Origin: Toxorhynchites rutilus septentrionalis
Lineage: Eukaryota; Arthropoda; Insecta; Diptera; Culicidae
Length of the DNA stretch: 64,000 nucleotides
Direction of reading: 5' to 3'
NCBI RefSeq assembly: GCF_029784135.1
Contig: NC_073745.1
Location: 76,503,569-76,567,568, forward strand
A program made the position numbers and the translations under genes. This document shows, in pieces, positions 34,701 through 46,700 of the stretch (its first letter is position 1; every line of letters starts with the position of its first letter). The notes under the pieces are model-generated. The model was not told the origin of the DNA. It saw only the letters and a program-made list of their open reading frames with translations, and ran no database searches.

Positions 34701-37700
34701 CTCAAAAATTCAATTCTTTAATTCAAAATTTTAATATCCAAAGAATAAAAAGAACTTTTATTAAAGTCAACCGGGGCCCACATGTACGAGAAATACCATG
34801 TTAAATCTCATGATATGTAATGAAAGTTCACCCTGTACACTCGTGTGCTGCTACGCCCGGCTGATTTTAAATTTTAACTTATGAAAAGTGTATTATTTGT
34901 ATATGCTCGATTCTTGAAGAATATTTTTAAATTACTTGTAAAATATGTGCACCTTTTGGCCTAAATTGTTTCAAGTTGCTAGTTTGCACAGGTGAAAAAG
35001 ACCTCGAGTGCAAATGGTTAATTTGTCATGTCGCCTGAGCAGTTCCCACTTTCAGGCAGGACACCTCCACGACACTTCTGCCATAATCCTTGTGTAAAAT
35101 TATAAAAAAAAACGCGCCACAAACTGAAATAATTGAAGAGGATGAGTTGGGATTAACTGACAGCATAGGGTTAGTTTTTTCTCCTTCTAGAAAAACAGTT
35201 CGAAACTGGTAGCAGGCCATGATTTTGACAATCATCAAGACAAACTTTCGAAAATTGCTTACTCCATCTTTCTTGCCAATTTCACAAATCAGTCCCGTTT
35301 TGATTTATTACGTCCTTCCTCAGTTTCTACCCCGTGAGAGGGAATGTAAATGCGATATCCTGGCGTGAAATGTTGGTCGGCAACAATGGCTCACAGTTTG
35401 TTTGTCTTACCTTGAAAATTTCGGATATTCATGAAGTTAAAAGTTTTTCCATTTGGTTTAGATCGGAAGAAAACAACCCAAAGGCAAGTTCCTGTTCAAA
35501 TGTCTGGATACACTTTTATACGATGAGCGGAAACAACGGTGGAGAAAGGCGAATCGTGGGCTGGTTGGGATTTTTAGAGAATTGATGGGAGAGGCTTGTG
35601 GGTTTTTAGAAAGAGATTTTTTTAAGACTCTCTCATCAGAAGAAATGTCTGCCGAAGTGGGAACGAGCTTGAAATACTTCCCGGCTCCTTTTAGAGCAAG
35701 TAATACGAGTCAGTAGTTTCAGTGTCAGTATCAAGAGATCTCAGTGTACTGGCTATCGTAAGTTATCGGCGAGGAATGATATTAATACAGCAATTCCATC
35801 TAAAGGATTTACCAAAAAAAAACTCTGATATTGGTTATAGCTTAAATCTCGTATATTTGGTACATCTCGAAAATGTTCAAACATATATAAATTTTTTATT
35901 TAATTATTTTTATTTAAGGTACAGAGTGAGGGTGGTCTGAAAAAAGAACTGAAAAAAGAATTGTGAATATTTTTATTATAATATTAAAAAAAAAAAAATA
36001 TTCTAAACATTCTAGTTATAAAACTTTACACTAAGAATGCCGAGCCTCCCGAACATATCTAGAGTTTTAGAGGTCGTAACAGATTCAAGAGAAAACTTTA
36101 CCGATATTGATCAATGTGTTTTTGAATTTAAATCCTGGAATTTGACCAGCATATATTTCGGATGATAATTCAGAAGAAAATGGGTTTGATTCCTCAGGGA
36201 ACACTAGTAAAAAGAATGAATGTACCGTTCTGAATCACATTTCGGACACTTAAGGCATCTGATGCAAAAAACAGATCTAAACATTATGCACAGATATTAT
36301 TTGGTTGATATTTTCAATAAATTAGTTCAATATACTTTTAAGCTTTCTACTTTGGTACCTGTTTGATTGAAAACATATAAAATCATCGAATAAAATGCTT
36401 TTCAAATGAAGCGAATAAGAATCAAACTTCGGACACTAAATCAAATTTCGGACAGATTGAATTCAAATTTCGGACACTTTATTTTGTAATTTTTTGGACG
36501 AAAATTACATTACACTTGATTATATTTTATAGTCAACTGCGAAACATTTACCAAGCAATCACAGTAAACTGTTAACGATGATGAGAACTGATGAAACACG
36601 GGAGAAATTTAAATATTGATGAACGGGTAAATTCTACGTGCTCACGCTGAGCAAACGTCGAACAAAAACGATAATGAGTAGTGTTGTTAGATTTTTGAGG
36701 ACTATGTTATATTTCAATGTAGTTCTTATATTAAAAAATAGTGAAACCAAGGTATTACTTTGAGGAAGCAATTGTGATATTAATTTTATAGTTATGTCAT
36801 CAGTGCATTAAGTATTTCAAGATATTAGAACAAAGTGTCCGAAATATGATTCAGAATGGTACGTAGACCAAAAAGAATTTTGATACTGTCGTCATCTTCA
36901 GATGAGAATGATCGTCAACAAACTGAAATTTCTGCTGCAGGAACTATCTGCATTAAAAACTGAATGCACTCTAGGAAGGATATAAATAAACAGCATTTGC
37001 AAAAGCAATAATTGGAGGGTGCGGGGTGTGTGTATATGTGGGAATACGTAAGTGTATATGGGAGTATCATCACTTCTTGCAATCGTCATACCCACAAACG
37101 CATGAAAACGAAAATTACGAATCGATCATTTCAAAAGTACGCATAACATTTTGTGACTTTGATACATTGTGCGATGAAGTGTTCCTCTACTTTACTCCAA
37201 ACGATCGACCGGCTAGAAAAAACGGCTGAACGTATTAACATGCGAAACATTCACAGGAGTTTAGGGGATACACTATGCTAAACATTTACCTGCTAACGTT
37301 AACATTTACAATATATGGAAAATTACAAAAGATTTTCTAAAACACTATAAAAACATATTTTTGACACTTTTTTAAAATCGATGCAAAAAATACAAATATT
37401 TTTTTCGTCAAAGCAACAAATTGATTTTATATAGATTTTATTGGAGTTTTCGACACTACCTTTTCGTTTGCGGTGCGATCATTATTTATTAAATTTTTCA
37501 TCATCAAAGATGAAGGGGTTATTTTTTATTCAAACATAAATATCTCTGTTGGCAAAGGTCCTACCAGAACGTTTTAGCAGTCAAATGAAAGCATAAGAAA
37601 AATTGTTAGTCTACAACAAGTTAGGAAATAAGAGAAAAAAATCGATTTTTTATTCCATCCCAATATTTTTGTTCACTTCATCTGCACAAACCCAGATAAA

Positions 37701-40700
37701 AATGTGTTCGTAACATAATCCAAAACATGAAAGTTGAAGCTTCAAAATGATGTACATCTCATCTTCATGCGATGATTTTTCACGAACTTACAGAGGTTAA
37801 TCACTTAAAAATTTCGACATCGGACTCTGTTCCTCTAACTTTTTGTCCATTGTTTATCTAAATGCAAATTAAAATACGTTTTATTATGCAAATAGATGTA
37901 TTTATCATGTACTTGCAATACAGCTATTCCAAATGAAATCGTCCTAAAAATGCAGATTTTAAAAACTTGTATTTTTGATTCCAATGAAAGTGTGAATTCC
38001 GTTTGGGTTGGAGGAAATATCAATTTTTCACAGCAATTGGGAATTTATTGACGCAAGCGTAAGTTTTGAAAAGGACTTCGATTTTAGTAAGAGAAATCTT
38101 TGATAATTTATATCTCAAAAACTATGAGTCGTACCGAAATAGTGTCTTAGAAAGAGTTATAGAGTATTGATGATTGAATATGAAAAAAATGTACACCGAG
38201 AAAAAAAATTAGTACTCTTTTTTTTTATTTACAAAATAAAAATTCAATTTGCAATATCCAAAATACGCATATTTTTATTTTATTTTTTTTTTTTCATACA
38301 AAATAGAAGTCATGCAGAAAATTTATGGGCCCAAGATGGTAAAACTATTTTTGACGAACTTTGTTGAACCACGAATTTTTAGGAATTTTCGGAACTTCGA
38401 GTTTTTGTATGTTAGCAGTCATTTTTAATCACAAATTATGAATCCTGATGTTATTTAAAACAAAAAAGGTTATTGTCAATCTCCTTCCAAATGTAGCCAT
38501 TCTCGAGATATTTAAAAAAATGTTTGTAATTTATTGTCTTTTTAATAGTAAATAGGCTCTTTAAATATGTTTGTCGTGTTATACAATCATGTTCATGAGA
38601 TTTTATGAATTCGCTTATAATTTCCAACAACTTTTCCAAATACATCATTATGGTAAAGACATATGTTTAGGAGTTACGTTATGAAATATTCAAAGACATG
38701 TGGGTTAATACAAAACGTAGCGAAACTAAAAAAAAATCTTTTTTATCTTAATACAAGCTTCAATCAATCAAAAAATTGTTGGAAATTATAAGAAAATTCA
38801 TAAAATTTCATGAACATGACGGTATAACACGACAAACATATTAAAAGAGATTATTTACTATAAAAAAGATTATAAATTAGAAATTGTTTTTTTAAATATC
38901 TCGAAAATGGTTGCATTTAGAAGGAGATTGCTTATAACCTTTTTCGCTTTCAATCACATCAGAATTCATAATTTGTGGCTAAGAATGATTGCTAACATAC
39001 AAAAATTCAAAGTTTCGAAAATTTCTAAAAATTCGATTCAAATTTTTAAATTTTGACAACTCAATATCAAACCGGTCAGAATGAATGATTCAAATTCCGA
39101 ACACCCCTTTTTTAATGTAAATTTACTGAACTTTAATGTTATAAACAGTTTAATAATGAGAGCCTTGTAATTCTTTGGGTTTTAGGCTACGTTTTCACAT
39201 CATTTACAGGTATCGATACAGCCTATGATTTATAATATTAACACGTTAAGTCCCGTTTTTTTCTTGCTGCGCTTTCCATTCAGCGCGCATCAAGGGCGTT
39301 TGTATAATATCAGTGTCGGTTCCATCAACAGAAAATAATCAGCAATTCGACTAGAAAGTAGTCACATTTTGTAAAACATCCGAAAACAAACCGTATATAT
39401 TTTTATTTTATTATTATGTAACTGTCAGTCCCAGCCAATCAACATTTTCCTAACAAAAAGGTCAACGTCGGCCCCTAGGAACCGACGCTGGGCTTAACGT
39501 GTTAAGCATTTACAAAAAAAGTGGCAGTCAAACCAATGATAAAATTTTTGCGTTAGCAAATTCCGTAAAAGACAAGCATCTTAAATTTTTCAGTTTTTGC
39601 AGTTTTTTCAACTATTTTATTTGCTGTTTTCTTGTTAGGTGCTAGAAAAGATAAGGGACTATAATAAATGGATGAAAAAAAAAATTTTGTGCAGTTAGTA
39701 TTGAACTAGTGATCGGAGTTTGAATCATGCAAAGAAACTTCATTCAAATTGCGAACACTAAATTTGAAATGTAAATTTACTAAACTTCAATGTTATAAAT
39801 AATTACATAATGAAAACCCTAACATTATTTGGTTTATAGGCTTCATTGTAAAATTAATTTACAGGTATCGATACTGCCTATAATTTATAATACCGAACAT
39901 TTACAAAAAAAAGTGACTATCGAAAACCAGTGATAAAATGTTAGCATTAGAAAATTCCATAGAAAACAAGCATCGTGATTTTTTAAATTTTTGTAGTTAA
40001 AACTATTTTGTTTGCTATTTATATGTTCGTTCGGTAAGAATCTCGTTACAAATCTGGTATAAATTGTTGAAAAAAAAATATAGGAGGTTGTGTATTGTTG
40101 ACGTAGAACTACGCTGTGGTTTAATTCAAGTCGCTTGTTTATAACTGCGCATATTATTTTATAATGCTACGAAAATTTTGAAATAACCATTCTACCAGTT
40201 TGGTTGCCCTGATATGTTTTTTATTGTAGAATCATTTGACGATAATTGTTTGATGATTCATTCTTGTACTCACAGAACAATACATGCTCGAGACTGCATA
40301 ATTTGCAACACCAAACAATCGTCAATCATAGCATAAAAAATTAGGCGATTGTTGCATCGTTACAGGGCCAATGCACACGGGAGCAGATACAAATGGGCCT
40401 TCAGCGTAACGAAGATGCACTATTTTTACGTACGGGTTATGAAGCACGCACGTACGCACACAAATATCCATGTATCGATGGCTTGAAGCAACTAAATATA
40501 CACACTTATCTCCGTTTTGCGCTTTCTCAACAGAAGCCCGTCATCTGTTAATATTGCCAGTCTAGATTAGCTTAGCTGTCATCCTTTGTGAAGAGAGTTT
40601 TCCTACCGTCATGCAAAACCATATCACTGACAAAACATTTATTTTCTTGGTGAGCTGACGATAGCCTAGCTTAATGATTCTTCACACAATTGTGTAGCTC

Positions 40701-43700
40701 AGATCCATAATGCAATGGTGTCAGTATGATGCAATGATTGCAATGCTGAGACTTCAGCGAGTGAGTAATTTGGTCGCGTTCACAGCTCAATCCGAAACGA
40801 AGACATGTGATGTCGCAAAACAAGGAAGAACAAACGATATTAATTGCTTTGAATACAGACCGAGGCTGAAAGTTTGCCTTCCTTCCTTGCTTGAGACTTC
40901 AGTTCATTCGTCTCTAACCTTCAAAAAGGTCCTTGGAAAACTTTACTTTATCCATCATATTACTGCTCTACCCCCATTACCTTGAGAAAGGCATTCGATC
41001 CCTCGCCATCCAGCTCACCCAGCAACCATGTTGTTCAGTAGATTTTCTCACGAAGAATGAAAGTTTGCCTCAGCGAGAGGCAAATTTTCCCCTTCGCTCT
41101 TCTTCTTCTTCTTCTTCGATTTCCCTTTCGTTACTCGTCGATAAGTTGCTCGTTATTAACAGCTCTGTTCGGGAAAGCACACAAATAGACAGAACAAATG
41201 TATGAGGAAATGTGAATGGTTACAATTTTCATCAATTTAAACCATATACAGACTATGGGATCATAATGTACAGTATATCAAACAAATCTTTGGGAATTTC
41301 CGATTCGTGTGGTATGTAAATCGCCAAAATCCGTTCGCGGCAAAAATAGTTATTAACGTTAACTTTATTTCATAAAAACGTGACCTGTTTTCTGATTTGG
41401 CACCCTTAATGTAAGACGTAGTTCTACGTCAAAAAAATATATTATGCAGAAATCTGTATTAAAATTAGCGTTAAAGTAGTGTTCGTAATTTGTATCAAGT
41501 TTCGACGCAGGAATCTAATTTCGAAAGAAAATATTTGAACACACTATTTTCCGGCAAATACAGCGATAGTTCACAAATTGGGGTACAAGGACAATTCAAT
41601 TCTGGAGCAACAATATAAAAAGAACATTTGTTAACAAATATTTGCGAGCTCTTTCCTTGCAAAACGCAGGTCGCAGGTGCAAAATAACGAGACTAAAATT
41701 GATTTTCTTAGCTAGGTTTTCAACTAAAACCACAATAACAAAACCGGGGTCCTGAAGTGACAGGTCGAACTCGTTCATATACTGATTCGATTATACAGCC
41801 ATTCCATGCCAACCCGATATAGTGATTCTCCGATTTCCGAGAAAAGTAATAGTTTTGTTCTTCATTGCAAAATATCAGACCCGTTTTTTTATTTATTTTT
41901 TTTTTTTTTGTTAGGCTGACCATTTCCATTTTAGGTTGGTCCAAAAATTCCTTTTTTCCTAATTTTTTTTCCAAAAATGACCTTTTTTCAAAAAACCGTA
42001 ACTTTTGAAATACTGGACCGATTTGGATATCAAATTAAGTCTTTTTTGAGAAAACACTACTTCTACAAATTTGAAAAATTTGAATTTTATTTCTTAAATA
42101 ATTTCTTTATAGTTTTCATGGTCTCGGGACCAAGGGAGCTATATTTTTTTTTTCTTGAAAGCTGGAAGCTTTTTTCTTGTTTTTATAACATGTCCAAATA
42201 ACAAATATTTTTTTTTTTATTTTGAATTAAAATTTTTCAACGTTTATCGATGGTCTAAAAATCATGTTTCCCTTTTTTTCTTTTTTTCCAAAAATGACGT
42301 TTTTCAAAAAATCATATTTTTTGAACTACCTAACAGATTTGGATAATCGACATATTAAATTGAAGTCAATGAGTTAGTCTTCTTTGAAAAAAAAAATAAT
42401 TTGCAAAAAATGGAATCCTATTCGCACAGATCTAGTCGCATAGGAATATCGAATGTTAACTTTGTTAACTTTGTTAACAACAGTACAACAGTTCAACTTT
42501 GAAAAATAATAACTCAAAAACGATAAAAAACACACCTCTGATTTTTGGATATGTTATGCAAAAATACTAAGCTTTCAAGAAAAAATATAAAAATGTATAG
42601 CGCCCTTGATCCCGAAACCATGTAAACTAGAAAAAACGAACACAATCGATAATTACGAAAACAAAATCCAATTCTCTTGCGAGTAAAATATTTTTCCACA
42701 AAAGATTAGTTTATTCGCTTTAATTTGATATATCGATCATCTGAATCGGTCCAGTAGTTCAAAAGTTATAATTTTTTTAAACAAATGCATTTTGGCTGTT
42801 CGGAATTTGATACAAAAGTGTTCGGAATATGAATCAGTAACATAAATGGTGTTCGGAATTTGAGAGAAATGTGATTAATGTTATTTTTAGTTTTTTTTTA
42901 GTTTAGTTTTTTAGTTTTTAGAAAATATTTTTGTAAATCAGTTTTTGTGAAGTCAAATGAAAAAGTAGGCTCTATTGTATCCAAAAATCAAATTGATTTT
43001 GCGAAAAAGTACCATTTTGAGTAATGAGACACTGTTTAATGGCCATCAAAGCTTAAGTGTTCAGAATTTGAGACAAAACGGTACCTTAACGAATCACCTC
43101 ACGAAAAACGTTTAACTTCAAAGACTTCAAATATAACAAATATAGCCATTTTTTTAGTTTAGGGAACGGAAAATAGTCGCATGATAATAAAGGGTGTGTC
43201 ACATCAAATTGCATCACGGAAAAAACGCTGTAGAAATTCGCCCAGTAGACCGATCCTTTTGAAAATTTTAGACAGTAAAATAAAAACTATTAAACAACTT
43301 TTGGCATTTTCTTTTTATTCATACTTCGAGCCCAAGCCCGTATGCTCGCACCTTCCTCTTTACCCCGTCCATAAGGTTCTGTACAACGTCAGGTTGTAGT
43401 TTTTTTTGAACAGAAATCCATTTTCTCTTGAAGTCCGCCTCCGATTTGACAACTTTTGGGTTCTTCCGGAGGGCCTGCTTCATAATCGCCCAATATTTCT
43501 CTATTGGGCGAAGCTCCGGCGCGTTGGGCGGATTCATTTCCTTTGGCACGAAGGTGACCCCGTTGGCTTCGTACCACTCCAACACGTCCTTTGAATAGTG
43601 GCACGAAGCGAGATCCGGCCAGAAGATGGTCGGGCCTTCGTGCTGCTTCAATAGTGGTAGTAAGCGCTTCTGTAGGCACTCTTCAAGGTAAACCTGCCCG

Positions 43701-46700
43701 TTTACCGTGCCGGTCATCATGAAGGGGGCACTCCGCTTTCCGCAAAAGCAGATCGCTTGCCACACCATGTACTTTTTGGCAAACTTGGATAGTTTCTGCT
43801 TGCGAATCTCCTCCGGAACGCTGAATTTGTCCTCTGCGGAGAAGAACAACAGGTCCGGCAGCTGACGAAAGTCCGCTTTGACGTAGGTTTCGTCGTCCAT
43901 TACCAGGCAATGCGGCTTCGTCAGCATTTCGGTGTACAGCTTCCGGGCTCGCGTCTTCCCCACCATGTTTTTCCTTTCGTCGCGGTTAGGAGCCTTCTGA
44001 ACCTTATACGTACGCAGGCCCTCCCGCTGCTTGGTCCGCTGGACGAATGAACTTGACAAATTCAGCTTATTGGCGACATCCCGGACCGAACTTCTCGGAT
44101 CATGTCTAAACTGCTTAACTACGCGCTTGTGATCTTTTTCACTGACGGAGCATCCATTTTTGCCGCTCTTCACCTTCCGGTCGATGGTTAGGTTCTCGAA
44201 GTATCGTTTTAGTACTCTGCTGACCGTGGATTGGACGATTCCCAGCATCTTACCGATGTCCCGATTTGACAACTCCGGATTCTCGAAATGAGTGCGCAGG
44301 ATTAATTCACGACGCTCTTTTTCTTTCGTCGACATTTTTCCAAATTTACGAAAAATTGACAGTGAAGCATGGCCAACGTGATCTATACACTCTTATCTGA
44401 TTATAAGCGAAAGCTGAAGATATAATTCCTAAAAATTAAATTTCTACAGCGTTTTTTCCGTGATGCAATTTGATGTGACACACCCTTTAGATCAGGAGAA
44501 TACGGAGGGTGGTCGATGACACAATTCTGTTTTTTCATCAAAAATTCACGAAACAAAATTTAATATTTGCTTTGCTCATTGTATTTTTACGACACAAGCA
44601 CAAAACAAAATTTATTGAACATACTGTGTAGTCCCCATATAATCCACTTATACTCCCGATACAATATGCAGAATATTGACGATTTCTAATGTACATCATG
44701 AATCATACATGACATGACAACTGAGACAGAAGACGAGATTCAGTAAATGTAATTTTCTGCCTAATCGAATGACGTTTATCGACTGCATAGTAGCTCCATG
44801 TTTATCAATTACATTAATAAACCACAACTTATGTTGTCTTTAGGGATATTTGCATTCTTGCAAATGTGCTTTCGCAAACCCAACCTTGACCCTTACTTAC
44901 TATCTTCGTGACCCTTCGTGTCGTTCCTCGCCACGCTCCCACCACCGAGCAACAGAAATTATGACAAGTGATGTATTAACTTTTCCCTCCCATGGGAACG
45001 CATCGTTTACTTCCACGGTTATACCTTTCTAAATGCACACTTGCACTTGCACTCTCAGACCTCCCCTCGACCCACTCGCCGACGTTAGCACATTAGCTAC
45101 TGATGGGATAATAATCGCCTTTCCTCCATAAATCCTGCCGTGGGTGTGAGGCATTTAATTGGATTCATTCAATTTCTCGTGGGAGTGGGGGCTGCACGTG
45201 TTACTACTGCTCAATGGAAACAATCGCTAGAAAGTGTTTAAAATGTCTGCTTCCTCACCACAGGTAACCGGCAGAATGATTTGAAGGACGAACGCAGAAG
45301 GGCGCAGATGTCATCCGCACGACAGGTGCTGGAACGTTCCACGATGATGTTGTTGACGTCATCCAAGGTTGGAGATGGTTTATATGCAGGAAAAAAATCT
45401 ATTGGACTCAAAACAAGTGGCTTATATTTACAGACATGTTTGCGGCATTCCGAATGCGCTCACTCCAAAGAAAACCGCGACACCGTGTTCTGCCAGATGC
45501 GACGAGCGATGGATTTGATTCATTACGTGGTGAAGGATGGTATCCTGGAGACTGCCAACGAACGGAATGCCTTGCGTCAGGTGATTGACATACAGATCAT
45601 CGAGGGAATACAGACAGATTAGGTTTTTTTTTGCTTTTCGTTCAGGTTCCCGAATGGGACTCGGAACGCGCAACGGCATTCACCTGTTTGCGGCATTTCT
45701 CTCGCCTCATCGAGATGTCCCGGCCAGATTACGAACAGCGCAGTGCCGGTGGTAAAACGAGCGCTTCCATGACGGCAGCCGTTGGTCCACCTCCATCGAT
45801 GGGTTCCAAAGACTGCGTTTCACCTTCATCTCAGCGCGAAAAGGAACCAGCCGGTGAGTACCGGCGGGAGCTTACGCGACGGAACAGCGAACGGGATCGC
45901 GACAGAAATTCCATTGGTCATTCCAGAGAGTATAGTACTAGGGAACGCGAGTTCCCAAAATATGACAATAAAGCTGATGTAAGTATATTTTGAGTTTGAT
46001 ACCTTTGGCCGATGATATTTCTTTTTCTCAACAGCTAGGGATCTCAATATTTTCCTCCGACACGCGGGAGCAGCTGCTGGCTGCACTGGACAAAGTTTGT
46101 GAAAAGACTCAGGATTTTACCGACTCGGCGTACACAAGTCACGACCACAGGGAAAACATATTGCTGTTGTGCGATCGGGCGAAGCTGGAGATGAACCAGC
46201 TGATGCGAATCGCCGTGAGCATGGAGCAATATCCGAACTCTACCTTCGATATCGAGGGGGCCATCGAGAACGTGCTGACGGCGGCCCAGGATTTGACGGA
46301 CCAGCTGACGCTGACGGCTCAGGAGCAGTCGGCCGAACTGTCGCATATCATCAAGTCGGGCATCGACATAGCCAACTCGCTCAGGAATATTGCCTTAAAT
46401 CAGGAGATCAACCGGTTGCAGGAGTGCGCCGATCGGTTTCACGAGCATATCGATCATATACTGGAGGTAACATTTATCTTTTCCTGATCATGACCAGACT
46501 TCTTAACGTTTCACCATGCCCAGGTATGCAAACTACTACGACAAATAGCGCTGACGGAAACCTTGCAAGTACAAGCCAAATTCACCGAAATCAACGTGCG
46601 GATCTACGGACCGCAAGTGATAACGGCGGCACGGGCCCTCACCTCGCATCCCCAGAGCAAAATCGCCAAAGAGAACCTCGAAGTGTTTGTCGATATGTGG

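Noticed and set aside
41095..41120. CTT microsatellite as a notable repeat
   Set aside because: Only about six units, ordinary for this type of DNA.
43389..43679. Separate 96-residue protein
   Set aside because: It is an alternative frame over the transposase gene; the same shadow appears in all three ITmD37E copies.
45281..45622. Single uninterrupted 113-codon exon
   Set aside because: The frame is open, but catulin similarity breaks exactly at 45368-45433 and resumes after TTTACAG, so splicing is the better model; retention is noted as a finding.
46044..46346. Minus-strand open frame of 100 codons
   Set aside because: It is antisense to the catulin exon at 46035-46466 and has no recognisable domain.
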